Shown: positions 8,205 through 20,050 of the stretch, one piece after another
Layout of the letters: each line of letters opens with the position of its first letter
Position numbering within the stretch: position 1 is the stretch's first letter
Notes under the pieces: model-generated
Seen by the model: only the letters and a program-made list of their open reading frames with translations
Database searches by the model: none
Told to the model about the DNA's origin: nothing
Source of the DNA: Sphingomonas hylomeconis
Lineage (GTDB): Bacteria; Pseudomonadota; Alphaproteobacteria; Sphingomonadales; Sphingomonadaceae
NCBI RefSeq assembly: GCF_025370105.1
Contig: NZ_JANQBK010000001.1
Coordinates: 310,001 to 374,000 of the forward strand
Direction of reading: 5' to 3'
DNA: 64,000 bases
Position numbers and translations under genes: made by a program

Positions 8205-9983
8205 ATGATGACCGTTCCCCAAATGCTGTCCGTCGCCACGCTGGCGGGCATGATGGCGCTCTTCATCTGGGGGAAGTTCCGCTACGACGTGGTCGCGATC
8301 CTCGCGCTGCTGGCGTCGCTGGCGCTCGGCATCGTCAAGCCGAAGGAAGCCTTTTCCGGCTTTTCCGACGATATCGTGATCATCGTCGGCTCGGCGCTGG
8401 TCATCTCCGCTGCCGTGCAGCGCTCGGGCTTTATCGAGGTCGCCTTGTCGTTCGTTTCTCGGCGCGTGACGCGGGTGCGATCGCAGCTCATGGTGCTGAC
8501 CGCGGCGGTCGGCTTCGCCTCGGCGCTGGTCAAGAATATCGGCGCGCTGGCGATGCTGATGCCGGCCGCGTTCCAGATGGCCAAGAAGAACAATACCAGC
8601 CCGTCGGTCTTTCTCATGCCGATGGCGACCGCGTCGCTGCTCGGCGGGCTGATCACGCTGATCGGCACCTCGCCCAACATCATCGTCAGCCGCGTGCGTG
8701 AGGAGATGACCGGGCAGCCGTTCGGCATGTTCGATTATGCGCCGGTCGGGCTCGGGCTGACCGTGATGGGGCTGATCTACCTGCGCTTCGCCTATCGGCT
8801 GCTGCCGCGTGACCGGCGCGCCGCGCCGACGATGGGCGAAGCACTCGATATCAAGGGCTATGTCACCGAGGCGGAAGTCGTCGAAGGATCGCCGGCGGTG
8901 GACGAGACCGTCGCCGCCTTCCTCGACCGCCACGAGCGCGAAGTGACGATCACGCAACTGGTCCGCGCCGGGCTGCGCAGCGCACCGCACGATCATATCC
9001 TGCTGCGCGAAGGCGACACGCTGATCCTGGGCGGCGATCCCGATGCGCTCGAGCGGGTGATCGCCAAGGATCGCCTGAAGCTGGAGGGCGAGGATCGCGA
9101 GAAGGTCGATGCCGATGACGATGACGAGATCGGCGTGATCGAGGCGGTGATCAATCTCGGCTCGCCGCTGATCGGCCAGACTGCCGGCCGGCTGGCGCTG
9201 CAGGCGCGCTACGGCGTCAATCTGATCGCCATTTCGCGGCGCGGCGAGCATCTGTCCAAGCGGCTGGCCAATACCGAGCTGCGCGGCGGCGACGTGATCG
9301 TGCTGCAGGGGCCGCTCCAGCAATTGCCCGAACGGCTGCGCAGCCTTGGCTGCCTGCCACTGGCGCAGCGCGAATTGCGGCTCGGCGCCTCCAAGCGCGG
9401 CTGGCTGCCGATCGTCATCCTGGCGGCGGCGATGCTGTCGACCGCGACCGGCTATGTTCCCGTCGCGGTGGCGTTCTTCGCCGCCGCCGGGTTGATGATG
9501 GCGAGCGGCGTGCTGCCGGTGCGCGAAGCCTATGATCATGTCGAATGGCCGATCCTGATCATGCTCGGCGCGCTGATCCCGGTCAGCGATTCGCTGCGCA
9601 CCACCGGCGCGTCGAACGTGATCGCGACCTGGCTGGCCGAGACCGCCTCGGCCTTGCCGGCCTGGGGCGCGGTGGCGCTGATCCTGGCGGCGGCGATGGC
9701 GGTCACGCCGTTCCTCAACAATGCCGCAACGGTGCTGGTCATGGCGCCGATCGCGGCGACCTTCGCCGGCGATCTCGGCTTCCGGCCCGAGGCGTTCCTG
9801 ATGGCGACGGCGGTCGGCGCGGGGTGCGATTTCCTCACCCCGATCGGGCATCAGTGCAACACGCTGGTGATGGGGCCGGGGGGATACCGGTTCGGCGATT
9901 ATGCCCGGCTCGGCGCGCCGCTGTCGGTGCTCGTGCTGGTGGTCGGCACGCCGCTGATCATGGCGGTATGGCCGCTGCACTGA
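8205..9983 (+). CDS. SLC13-type permease with two TrkA-C (RCK_C) domains
   Basis: The product is a 592-residue inner-membrane transporter of the DASS/ArsB-NhaD superfamily. The N-terminal membrane half contains the signature 'GGLITLIGTSPNIIVS' and the C-terminal half repeats it in degenerate form ('TPFLNNAATVLVMAPIA', then 'VGAGCDFLTPIGHQCN'). Between them lie two soluble RCK_C ligand-binding domains, at about residues 216-287 and 308-385, a layout typical of sulfate, dicarboxylate or cation-linked carriers. The substrate cannot be predicted. I chose ATG 8205; ATG 8208 is equally possible, and an upstream in-frame extension lacks a ribosome site. A hairpin spans the stop codon. Confidence 0.9.
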   Translation: MMTVPQMLSVATLAGMMALFIWGKFRYDVVAILALLASLALGIVKPKEAFSGFSDDIVIIVGSALVISAAVQRSGFIEVALSFVSRRVTRVRSQLMVLTAAVGFASALVKNIGALAMLMPAAFQMAKKNNTSPSVFLMPMATASLLGGLITLIGTSPNIIVSRVREEMTGQPFGMFDYAPVGLGLTVMGLIYLRFAYRLLPRDRRAAPTMGEALDIKGYVTEAEVVEGSPAVDETVAAFLDRHEREVTITQLVRAGLRSAPHDHILLREGDTLILGGDPDALERVIAKDRLKLEGEDREKVDADDDDEIGVIEAVINLGSPLIGQTAGRLALQARYGVNLIAISRRGEHLSKRLANTELRGGDVIVLQGPLQQLPERLRSLGCLPLAQRELRLGASKRGWLPIVILAAAMLSTATGYVPVAVAFFAAAGLMMASGVLPVREAYDHVEWPILIMLGALIPVSDSLRTTGASNVIATWLAETASALPAWGAVALILAAAMAVTPFLNNAATVLVMAPIAATFAGDLGFRPEAFLMATAVGAGCDFLTPIGHQCNTLVMGPGGYRFGDYARLGAPLSVLVLVVGTPLIMAVWPLH

Positions 9984-9995
9984 GGCAGCGGCCAT
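9968..9995. terminator. perfect 11-bp inverted repeat over the permease stop codon
   Basis: ATGGCCGCTGC and GCAGCGGCCAT flank a six-base loop that contains the TGA stop of the permease gene. It sits between the convergent permease and aldehyde dehydrogenase genes. There is no T-run, so intrinsic termination is uncertain; it may instead be an RNA 3'-end stabiliser for either transcript. Confidence 0.5.
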
Positions 9996-10001
9996 CCGGG
10001 T

Positions 10002-11426
10002 TCAGGCGGGCTCGCCGACGATCGTCTTCAGCTCCATGAAGTCGACCAGCCCGTATTTGCCGCCCTCGCGACCATTGCCGGACTGTTTGTAGCCACCGAA
10101 CGGCGTGCCGCCGCCGCCGGCCCAGGCGTTGATCGTCACCAGCCCGGCGCGCAGCTTCGGCGCGATCTTCGCCGCCTCCGCCGGATCGCCCGAGATCGCC
10201 GCCGACAGGCCGTAGACCGTGTCATTGGCCATCTCGATCGCCTGCTCGGCATCGTCATAGCTGCTGATCGTCGCCACCGGGCCGAACGTCTCCTCGCGGT
10301 AGATCCGCATGTCCGGCGTGACGTCGGCGAGGAGGGTCGGCTTGACAAAGAAGCCCGCATTGCGCCCGTCGGGCCGGCCGGTGCCGCCGGTGACGAGCGT
10401 CGCGCCCTCGTCGATCGCCGACTGGATCAGATCCTGGATCTTCTCGAACTGTGCCTTGTTGACGACCGGGCCGATATGCGCGCCCATCACGCTGGCGGCA
10501 TCGACCTTGGTCGCCTCCATCATGGTCTTCACCACTGCCGTCGCGTCTGCCACCTGGCTGCTGTGCACCAGCAGGCGGGTGGGGGCGATGCAACTCTGGC
10601 CCGAATTGGCCAGCACGCCCGAGACGGTCGGCGGCAGCACGGTGGCGAGATCGGCGCCCTGCAGCACCAGGTTCGGCGCCTTGCCGCCCAGTTCCTGATG
10701 CACGCGCTTGACCGTCGCGGCGGCGGCGGTGGCAACCGCGATGCCGGCGCGGGTCGAGCCGGTGAAGCTGACCATGTCGACGTCCTTGTGCGTCGACAGT
10801 GCCGCGCCGACCCCGGGCCCGTCGCCATTGACCAGATTGAACACGCCGGCCGGCACGCCGGCCTTGTCCATGATCTCGGCCAGGATGACCGCACAGCCCG
10901 GCGCTTCTTCCGACGGCTTGAGGATCATCGTGTCGCCCACCGCGAGCGCCGGCGCGACCTTGGCGCAGATCTGGTTGAGCGGCCAGTTCCACGGCGTGAT
11001 CATCGCGACGACGCCCAAGGGCTCGTGCACCACGCGGTTCTTGCCGACCTGTTCGGAGAAATCGAATTCCTGCAGCGCCTTCAGCGTGCCGAGGAAATAG
11101 CCGAGCCCGGCGGGCACCTGCGCGGCCTGGGCGAAGCCGATCGGCGCGCCCATCTCCTCGCTCGTCGCGGCGGCGAGATCGGGGATGCGCGCCTTATACT
11201 CCTCGATCACGCGCTCGAGCAACGCGACGCGCTCGGCGACCGACGTCTGTGAAAAGCTGGCAAACGCCTTTTTCGCCGCGGCAACCGCCTTGTCGACATC
11301 GGCCTGCGTGCCGAGCGTGATTTCGCTCACCGGCTGTTCGGTCGAGGGATCGATCACCGCGTGGCGCGTGCCGCCTTCGCTGTCGACCCATGCGCCATCG
11401 ATATAGTGTTTGAGATAGCTTTTCAT
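10002..11426 (-). CDS. NAD(P)-dependent aldehyde dehydrogenase family protein
   Basis: The 474-residue product is a full-length aldehyde dehydrogenase, oxidising an aldehyde to the acid with NAD(P)+. Visible catalytic features are 'TPWNWPL' with the oxyanion Asn (residue 147), 'LKPSEEAP' for cofactor binding, the general base Glu245 in 'QELGGK', and the nucleophile Cys279 in 'SGQSCIAPTR'. The C-terminal 'EETFGPV' motif is also present. The ATG at 11426 sits five bases after AGGAGG; the adjacent ATG at 11429 is too close. It is divergent from the quinone oxidoreductase gene. The natural aldehyde is unknown. Confidence 0.93.
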   Translation of the reverse strand: MKSYLKHYIDGAWVDSEGGTRHAVIDPSTEQPVSEITLGTQADVDKAVAAAKKAFASFSQTSVAERVALLERVIEEYKARIPDLAAATSEEMGAPIGFAQAAQVPAGLGYFLGTLKALQEFDFSEQVGKNRVVHEPLGVVAMITPWNWPLNQICAKVAPALAVGDTMILKPSEEAPGCAVILAEIMDKAGVPAGVFNLVNGDGPGVGAALSTHKDVDMVSFTGSTRAGIAVATAAAATVKRVHQELGGKAPNLVLQGADLATVLPPTVSGVLANSGQSCIAPTRLLVHSSQVADATAVVKTMMEATKVDAASVMGAHIGPVVNKAQFEKIQDLIQSAIDEGATLVTGGTGRPDGRNAGFFVKPTLLADVTPDMRIYREETFGPVATISSYDDAEQAIEMANDTVYGLSAAISGDPAEAAKIAPKLRAGLVTINAWAGGGGTPFGGYKQSGNGREGGKYGLVDFMELKTIVGEPA

Positions 11427-11550
11427 CATCGCCTCCTGGTGATTTTTGAAGATGCGGTACGCGGGATGGGGGAGTGATGACGGGCCGTGCGAAGCGTTGC
11501 AAGATGAAACGCACACGTTAGGGTCGGCCGCTGGATTGAGGAGACCCGAC

Positions 11551-12525
11551 ATGACGCGCACCGCCCAGATCACCCGCACCGGCGGGCCCGAGGTGATCGA
11601 GTGGATCGACGTCGATCTGCCCGATCCCGCGCCGGGCGAGGTACGCATGCGCAACACCGCGGTGGGGCTCAATTATATCGACACCTATTACCGCACCGGC
11701 CTGTATCCGACCAAGCTGCCCGGCGGGCTCGGCTCGGAAGCGGCCGGCGTGGTCGAGGCGCTGGGCGCGGGAGTGACCGGGCTGGCGATCGGCGACCGGG
11801 TCGGCACGTTCGGGCCGGGACTGGGGGCGTACGCCACGGCGCGCAATGTTGCCGCCGACAGCCTGTTGCCGCTGCCCGACGATGTCGACGACCGCACCGC
11901 CGCGGCGATCCTGCTCAAGGGCTGTACCGCGGAGTTCCTGATCGAACGCTGCGCCAGGGTGCAGGCCGGGCAGACCGTGCTGGTCCATGCCGCGGCGGGC
12001 GGGGTGGGGCATCTGCTGGTCGGCTGGCTGAAGGCGATCGCCGCGACCGTGATCGGCACCGCCGGCAACGAGGAGAAGGCGGCACAGGCGCGCGCCGCTG
12101 GGGCGGATCACGTGATCCTGCACAAGAGCGAGGATACCGCCGCGCGGGTGCGCGAGATCACCGGCGGGCAGGGCGTGCCCGTGATCCTCGACGGGATCGG
12201 CAAGGCGACGTGGCAGGTATCGCTGGACAGCGCGGCGCGGCGCGGGCTGGTCGTCAGCTACGGCAATGCCGGCGGCGCGGTCGACGGGGTGGCGCTCGGC
12301 GTGCTCGCGGCGAAGGGCTCGCTGTTCGTGTCGCGGCCGACGCTGTTCCATTATTACGTGACGGCCGAGGAGCGGTCGGCCGGCGTCGCGCGGCTGTTCG
12401 AGATGCTGCGCAGCGGCGCGATCACCGCCGAGATCGGGCAGACCTTCGCGCTCGAGGACGCCGCCGAGGCGCACCGCGCGCTCGAAGCCGGCGAGACGCG
12501 CGGCGCGACGGTGCTGACGGTATAA
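11551..12525 (+). CDS. quinone oxidoreductase, zinc-independent MDR family
   Basis: This 324-residue medium-chain dehydrogenase/reductase resembles NADPH:quinone reductase (Qor/QOR1). The N-terminal catalytic domain contains 'GLNYIDTYYRTGLYP' and 'LGSEAAGVVEALG', and the Rossmann domain begins with 'VLVHAAAGGVGHLLVGW', a glycine-rich NADPH site. Cysteine ligands for a structural zinc are absent, as expected for this subfamily. The start ATG is preceded by AGGAG seven bases upstream. It would reduce quinones or alpha,beta-unsaturated carbonyls in the cytoplasm; the divergent aldehyde dehydrogenase may be co-regulated, but no shared operator was found. Confidence 0.92.
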   Translation: MTRTAQITRTGGPEVIEWIDVDLPDPAPGEVRMRNTAVGLNYIDTYYRTGLYPTKLPGGLGSEAAGVVEALGAGVTGLAIGDRVGTFGPGLGAYATARNVAADSLLPLPDDVDDRTAAAILLKGCTAEFLIERCARVQAGQTVLVHAAAGGVGHLLVGWLKAIAATVIGTAGNEEKAAQARAAGADHVILHKSEDTAARVREITGGQGVPVILDGIGKATWQVSLDSAARRGLVVSYGNAGGAVDGVALGVLAAKGSLFVSRPTLFHYYVTAEERSAGVARLFEMLRSGAITAEIGQTFALEDAAEAHRALEAGETRGATVLTV

Positions 12526-12597
12526 CGGCGGCGCGCGGCGGGGCGACGGCGCGGTCGCCATGTCGATTGGCCCTAGGCGAACGAGGGGCCAGCAACT

Positions 12598-12930
12598 ATG
12601 TCGCGGGGGTTCGCGTTCAGCCCTTGGCAACGCGATGTCGTCTTAGGGGTGTTCGTGCAACTGTTACTGTTCCTCTCCGCCATGCTGAGCGCGCTGACCG
12701 GCGTGATCTCGGGCGTGCGCGTGGCCGAGGCACCGTTCCAGCAGGGCGCGGCGCTGAGCGCTGCGCGGACCGCCGGCGTCGCACGCGCCGCTGCGGTGCG
12801 GCCGCTGCGGTCGTGGCTGGCGCTTGCCGGGCAGCCGACGATGGTCGCTGCCGCGATGGCGCCCGTCGCCACGACGGACTGGGCGCTGGCCGTGCCGGTC
12901 CCGCTCTATCTGAGCAGATTGCGCCAGTAA
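12598..12930 (+). CDS. hypothetical protein with one membrane segment (110 aa)
   Basis: A 110-residue protein with a hydrophobic N-terminal stretch (about residues 14-42) followed by an Ala-rich region. It is preceded by a GAGGGG sequence and lies 95 bp before secA in the same direction. The composition ([25 protein letters not shown]) fits a short membrane-anchored or secreted protein. No family was recognised. It could be co-transcribed with secA. Confidence 0.58.
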   Translation: MSRGFAFSPWQRDVVLGVFVQLLLFLSAMLSALTGVISGVRVAEAPFQQGAALSAARTAGVARAAAVRPLRSWLALAGQPTMVAAAMAPVATTDWALAVPVPLYLSRLRQ

Positions 12931-13025
12931 GCGCCTGAGCGTCGCGTTTCGCGCGCTCTCCCCGATCGATCTTACTCGTCGCCGCTTCCCGCGCGCGCGC
13001 CCATCTGAACGTACAGGAATTCTCC

Positions 13026-15761
<2,736 letters not shown>

Positions 15762-15774
15762 GCTAGGTTGATAC

Positions 15775-15863
15775 CGTCATCCTTACGCAGGTCATGATCC
15801 ATCGCGCCTCATCGGCGATCGTCCGTGCAGCGCGATGGATCCTGAAGCGAGTTCAGGATGACG
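15775..15863. repeat. family A intergenic inverted repeat, copy 2
   Basis: The left arm begins CGTCATCCTTACGCAGGTCA and the right arm ends GAAGCGAGTTCAGGATGACG, around a GC-rich spacer. It lies 13 bases after the secA stop. The left arm is more worn than in other copies, so base-pairing is imperfect. Confidence 0.8.
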
Positions 15864-15991
15864 AAAGTGGGTGGGAGAGGCGCGGCTCTAGTAGCGCCTC
15901 CGTACGCGGCAAGCGGGCTAAATGTCCGGAGGTGGTGGAAAGCGGTCCGGCCGCTATTGAACGGTCGGGGCAGTTAGCAGACATTCGACAG

Positions 15992-16258
15992 ATGCCCACC
16001 AGCCAGCACACGATCGTCAATAAGCAAGATGGACCAATCTATATTTCGACTGAGCCATGGCCGGAATGCTACGAGCTTGAGCCCGGTGATCGGCTGACGC
16101 TTTCCTATGGGCTCCCGCAGAGCGGCGACGCGTTGGAAGTTCAGTTCATCAATGAACGCGAACTTGTGCTCTGGCCCACGGAGCTTGATCCGGAACCGGT
16201 CGTGCTCATCAATGACGCGTCCGCCGAAGGACGAAGCTGGAAGTTCAAACACCAGTAG
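15992..16258 (+). CDS. hypothetical protein (88 aa), lower GC than its neighbours
   Basis: The ATG at 15992 opens an 88-residue soluble protein without a recognisable ribosome site. The sequence is rich in beta-strand-like and acidic segments ('YELEPGDRLTLSYGL', 'LEVQFINERELVLWP') and ends 'WKFKHQ'. GC content and codon choice are visibly lower than in surrounding genes, which hints at recent acquisition. The open frame continues upstream into the family A repeat, but that part is not likely to be coding. No family was recognised. Confidence 0.6.
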   Translation: MPTSQHTIVNKQDGPIYISTEPWPECYELEPGDRLTLSYGLPQSGDALEVQFINERELVLWPTELDPEPVVLINDASAEGRSWKFKHQ

Positions 16259-16310
16259 CTGGCATTGGCGATGATCCGCGCTCTCGCATCGGCGTCCACG
16301 CGGCACGTTG

Positions 16311-16337
16311 GGATCCTGAACCGCGTTCAGGATGACG
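16311..16337. repeat. solitary right arm of family A repeat
   Basis: A single arm, GGATCCTGAACCGCGTTCAG followed by GATGACG. A convincing left arm is missing, so this appears to be a decayed copy between the hypothetical gene at 15992 and the DUF4136 lipoprotein. Confidence 0.7.
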
Positions 16338-16363
16338 GTAGCGTGGGAGACCGCGCCGAGCGC

Positions 16364-16396
16364 AAAAAGGCCTCCCCGCCATATGGCAGGGAGGCC
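16364..16396 (-). terminator. Rho-independent terminator of the DUF4136 lipoprotein gene
   Basis: On the minus strand the transcript forms a stem from GGCCTCCC and GGGAGGCC with an internal GCC/GGC extension around an ATAT loop, followed by TTTTT. It starts about 28 bases after the lipoprotein stop. The opposite strand has a shorter T-run, so it may also stop plus-strand transcripts. Confidence 0.88.
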
Positions 16397-16423
16397 CTTT
16401 CGTAACCGCCGATGCTGGTGCCG

Positions 16424-17014
16424 TTATTTCGGCACCACCACGCTCGGCCCGATGCTGTCGACCACTGCCCGGGCGTCGAAGGCGCGGATATTGTCGCGGG
16501 GCTTGGGGCCCTTGCCGAGCACGATTTCCGCGGTCGCCTCGAACTTGTCGACCGTGCGGATGTCGATGTCGCGATCCCAGAAGGGATCGCCGCCGAAGCC
16601 GTTCCACGAGCGCCAGCCAAAGCCGCGGCCGCGATAGCGCCAGCTTGGGCCCCAGCCGCCGAAGCCGCCATAGCCGAAGCCGCCATAGCCGAACCCGCCG
16701 ACGCCCGGCGTGGAATAGGTCCGCGAGCGCAGATCGGTATCCTTGTCGACCAGGATGAAATTGTCATAGCCGCGCGACAGCGTCAGTTCGGCCGCGCGGA
16801 ACAGCAGATAGCGCTCGACCGTGTCGCGCGACGTATAGGTATTGCCGGCGAAGCTGACGAGGTAGCGGTTCGGCTCGACCTGGCGATCGCTATAGCCGGT
16901 GCGCGCAAAGCCCGAGCCGGTCGCCGGACGGTAGGCAGTCTCGGTTGCGCAGGCGCCGAGCGTCAGGGTCGCCGTGGCGGCGAGCAGCGCACCGCCGAAT
17001 TTCAATCTGGACAT
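16424..17014 (-). CDS. DUF4136 domain-containing lipoprotein
   Basis: The 196-residue product starts at the ATG at 17014, which follows GGAGGAAG. A lipoprotein signal peptide ends in the lipobox 'LTLGAC', so the mature protein should be lipidated on Cys21 or nearby. The body resembles DUF4136: a 'RYLVSFAGNTYTSRDTVERYLLFRAAELTLSRGY' region followed by 'NFILVDKDTDLRSRTY', and a C-terminal strand 'EATAEIVLGKGPKP'. The middle carries an unusual Gly/Phe/Tyr/Trp-rich insertion, roughly 45 residues of GGFGYGGFG repeats, encoded by tandem 15-base DNA repeats. Function is unknown; an envelope role is likely. Confidence 0.85.
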   Translation of the reverse strand: MSRLKFGGALLAATATLTLGACATETAYRPATGSGFARTGYSDRQVEPNRYLVSFAGNTYTSRDTVERYLLFRAAELTLSRGYDNFILVDKDTDLRSRTYSTPGVGGFGYGGFGYGGFGGWGPSWRYRGRGFGWRSWNGFGGDPFWDRDIDIRTVDKFEATAEIVLGKGPKPRDNIRAFDARAVVDSIGPSVVVPK

Positions 17015-17242
17015 GTCTTCCTCCGACGGCGGCCCCTGCGGTGGAACGGCCGATAAGTTACGAGATGGGGAACGAACGATAGGGCGCAAGTATCCTTACG
17101 GACCAATAGCATATCGGCCATGGCGGATTAACCGGGGCTGACGAAACGTGCGTCTGGCGCGGCGAACCGTAATAAAAGCTATCGCGCCGATCCGCCCCGG
17201 CAATGCTAGGCGGTGGGCAGTGGGCCAGTGGAAGGAAGCAGC

Positions 17243-18541
17243 GTGAGCGGCACGGGCATCATGACGCATAGCGATATCCTGCTGCATCCCGATCCCTCCC
17301 GCACGGTGATCAGGCCGTTCTCGCCGGAAGACCCGCAGGGCTTCGTCGTGCCGGGCCATCCGCGCGCGGGCCGGATCATCGATCGCGTGCTGGCGATGGA
17401 CGACAGCGAGCTCGAGATCGACCGCGCCCGCGTGACCGACTCGCTCGACGAGCGCCACCGTGATGTGGAGATGCTGCTGATGCGTCGCTTCGACGAGGTC
17501 GCGCGGCAGATCGGGCTCGACGTGGCGGCGATCGACCAGCGGCGCGCGCTGCTCATCGGGGCCTATTTCTGCGAAGAATATTCGTTCGAGGCCGCGGCGC
17601 TGTTCAATCCCAGTATCGTCGCGCATCCCGATCAGACCGGCGTGGCGCCGGGCGCGCTGCGCTTCATCCTGTCGTTGCGCGGGATCGGGGAGGGCCATGT
17701 CTCCTCGGTCACCTTCCGCACCGGCAGCTGGACGCCGGGCCGGGCGCCCGATGTCGATCCGGCAAGCGCGACGGCGGTGCCGCCGATCATCGAGCAGGAT
17801 GGCGGCGCGAACGGCGCCACCGCGATCCGGCTGCATTGCGGCGGCAGCCGCGAGGTATCGGAATCGGTGCTGTTCCCGATCACGCCGAGCCAGCGCCAAG
17901 GGATCGAGGATCTCAGGCTGGTGCAGTTCAGCGAGGAGGACGGGTCGCAGCATTATTACGGCACCTACACCGCGTTCAGCGGCGCCGCGGCGCGCTCCGA
18001 ACTGCTGTCCTCGGCCGATTTCCGCAGCTTCGAGATGCGACCGCTGGAGGGCGATGCGGCGGGCGGCAAGGGGATGGCGCTGTTCCCGCGGCGGGTGAAC
18101 GGCCGCTATGCGATGCTCGGGCGGCACGACAACGAGAATATCTGGCTGCTCGAATCCGACGATCTCTATACCTGGAACGGCGGACGCCGGATCGTGCGCC
18201 CGCGATATTCCTGGGAATTCGTCCAGATGGGCAATTGCGGTTCGCCGATCGAGATCGAGGAGGGCTGGCTGGTGCTGACGCACGGCGTGGGCACGGTGCG
18301 CAATTACTGCATCGGCGCGTGCCTGCTCGACAAGCAGGACCCGGCCAAGGTGCTGGCGCGCATGATGCTGCCGCTGGTCCATCCCAGCCCCAAGGAGCGC
18401 GACGGCTACGTGCCCAACGTGGTGTATAGCTGCGGCGCGCTGGTGCGCGATCGGACGCTGCTGCTGCCCTACGGCGTGGCCGACGATTTCGCGACCTTCG
18501 CGACGGTCGGGCTGGACGACCTGCTGGCGGCGATGGCGTGA
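17243..18541 (+). CDS. glycoside hydrolase family 130 protein
   Basis: The 432-residue product has the five-bladed beta-propeller pattern of GH130, whose members phosphorolyse or hydrolyse beta-mannosides. Conserved parts are 'LFNPSIVAHPDQ', 'LRGIGEGHVSSVTFRTG', 'YYGTYTAFSG', 'YAMLGRHDNENIW', 'FVQMGNCGSPIEIEEGWLV' and a final 'LLPYGVADDFATFATV'. I chose GTG 17243 because GGAAGGA precedes it by about six bases; GTG 17213 and ATG 17261 are alternatives. There is no signal peptide, so it is probably cytoplasmic and would act on imported oligosaccharides. It is convergent with the halogenase, 19 bp away, at the edge of the uptake locus. Confidence 0.85.
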   Translation: MSGTGIMTHSDILLHPDPSRTVIRPFSPEDPQGFVVPGHPRAGRIIDRVLAMDDSELEIDRARVTDSLDERHRDVEMLLMRRFDEVARQIGLDVAAIDQRRALLIGAYFCEEYSFEAAALFNPSIVAHPDQTGVAPGALRFILSLRGIGEGHVSSVTFRTGSWTPGRAPDVDPASATAVPPIIEQDGGANGATAIRLHCGGSREVSESVLFPITPSQRQGIEDLRLVQFSEEDGSQHYYGTYTAFSGAAARSELLSSADFRSFEMRPLEGDAAGGKGMALFPRRVNGRYAMLGRHDNENIWLLESDDLYTWNGGRRIVRPRYSWEFVQMGNCGSPIEIEEGWLVLTHGVGTVRNYCIGACLLDKQDPAKVLARMMLPLVHPSPKERDGYVPNVVYSCGALVRDRTLLLPYGVADDFATFATVGLDDLLAAMA

Positions 18542-18560
18542 ATCGCCGCGCCCCCGCCGC

Positions 18561-20039
18561 TCAGGCCGCGACGTAGCGATCGACGAACGCCTGGTGCGTC
18601 GGCAGCCGCGCCACCGTACCGGCGATGCCGGCGGCGAGATCGCCGAGTGCGCCGGCGAGCTGCGCCGGCGGCATCATGCGCGGCATCAAATGGTGGCGCT
18701 TGGGTACAAGCCCCTGGCCGAGCATCACCTGTAGCCAAGAGCTGACGCGGAACAGTTCGTCGCTGCCCTGATAGGCCTGCGCATTCTCGCCGAACAGCGC
18801 GAGCCGCGCGGCCAGCGTGTCGGGGATCGCCATCTCGCGGCACTGCCGCCAGAACGGCTCGTCGCGCGCGTTGAGGTGATAGTGCAGGATGATGAAGTCG
18901 CGCACGCCCTCCAGTTCGCGACGCGCCATGTCGTTGAAGCGCGCGGCGACCGCCGGCGTGCTGCCGCCGAACGGGAACAGCTGCACCAGCCGGGTCAGCG
19001 CGGTCATCATCAGATGGATGCTGGTCGATTCGAGCGGTTCGACAAAGCCCGAGGCGAGGCTCAGCGCGATGCAATTCCTCTCCCAGGTGCGCTGCCGCCG
19101 GCCGGTGGCGAAACGGATCAGCCGCGGCTCCACAAGCGTCGCGCCCTCGATCGAGCCGCGCAGCAGCGCCTCGGCGGCATCGTCCGAAAGATGCTCGGCG
19201 GCATAGACGATGCCGTTGCCGACCCGGTGCTGCAGCGGGATGCGCCATTGCCAGCCGGCCTGGTGCGCGATCGCGCGGGTATAGGGCAAAGCGGGGGCGA
19301 CCGCTTCGGTCTGCACCGCCAGCGCACGGTTGGTCGGCAGCCAGTGGCTCCAGTCCTCGTACCCGATGCCCAGTGTCTCGCCGATCAGCAGCGCGCGAAA
19401 CCCGGTGCAATCGAGGAACAGATCGCCGGCGATGCGCTCGCCCGATTGGAGCTCGAGCGCGGTCAGGTCGCCGCTCTCGCCGTCGCGCTCGACGCGGGCG
19501 ATGCGGCCCTCGACACGGCGCAGCCCGGCCGCCTCGCAGCGCTCGCGCAGATAGCGCGCATAGCGCCCGGCATCGAAATGATAGGCGTAGTTGAGCGGCG
19601 CTTCGCCGCCGAGCGCGAAGCGTTGCGCTTCGGCCGCCTGCGCTTCGTAGCAATAGGCGCCGATCGGCGCGGCGCTGCCGTCTTCCTGCGCGGACAGCCA
19701 GAAATGCTGGAAATCGCCCATCCAGGTCGATTTGCCGACATCGCCGAACGAGTGGAGATAGCGCGCGCCGGGCTTGGTCCAGCCTTCGAACGCGATGCCG
19801 AGCTTGAACGTCGCGCCGGTCGCGCGGACGAACTCGCGCTCGTCGAGCCCGAGCAGCGCGTGGAAGGCGCGGATCGTCGGGATTGTCGCCTCGCCGACGC
19901 CGACCGTGCCGATCTCCTCGGATTCGACGAGCGTGACATCGAGCAGCGCGCCCAATTGCCGTGTCAGCAGCGCCGCGGCGAGCCAGCCGGCAGTGCCGCC
20001 GCCGGCGATGATCACGCGCGTCCGGGGCGGCATATCCAT
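18561..20039 (-). CDS. flavin-dependent tryptophan-halogenase family protein
   Basis: The product is 492 residues and contains the full set of flavin-dependent halogenase marks: 'IIAGGGTAGW' for FAD (residues 10-19), the lysine that relays hypohalous acid in 'TFKLGI' at residue 79 (as K79 in PrnA and RebH), the family motif 'WQWRIP' (263-268), and an active-site-type glutamate in 'EPLESTS' (337). From family knowledge it needs FADH2 from a separate flavin reductase, which I do not see in the window. It is the last gene of a SapC-cupin-halogenase run. Related sets beside TonB receptors occur in Xanthomonas, Brevundimonas and sphingomonads, and their natural substrate is not established. Confidence 0.92.
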   Translation of the reverse strand: MDMPPRTRVIIAGGGTAGWLAAALLTRQLGALLDVTLVESEEIGTVGVGEATIPTIRAFHALLGLDEREFVRATGATFKLGIAFEGWTKPGARYLHSFGDVGKSTWMGDFQHFWLSAQEDGSAAPIGAYCYEAQAAEAQRFALGGEAPLNYAYHFDAGRYARYLRERCEAAGLRRVEGRIARVERDGESGDLTALELQSGERIAGDLFLDCTGFRALLIGETLGIGYEDWSHWLPTNRALAVQTEAVAPALPYTRAIAHQAGWQWRIPLQHRVGNGIVYAAEHLSDDAAEALLRGSIEGATLVEPRLIRFATGRRQRTWERNCIALSLASGFVEPLESTSIHLMMTALTRLVQLFPFGGSTPAVAARFNDMARRELEGVRDFIILHYHLNARDEPFWRQCREMAIPDTLAARLALFGENAQAYQGSDELFRVSSWLQVMLGQGLVPKRHHLMPRMMPPAQLAGALGDLAAGIAGTVARLPTHQAFVDRYVAA

Positions 20040-20050
20040 CGCTTGTCCCT

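Noticed and set aside
18561..20039. Dedicated antibiotic biosynthesis cluster around the halogenase
   Set aside because: No NRPS, PKS or other biosynthetic genes are present; the neighbours point to uptake and modification instead.
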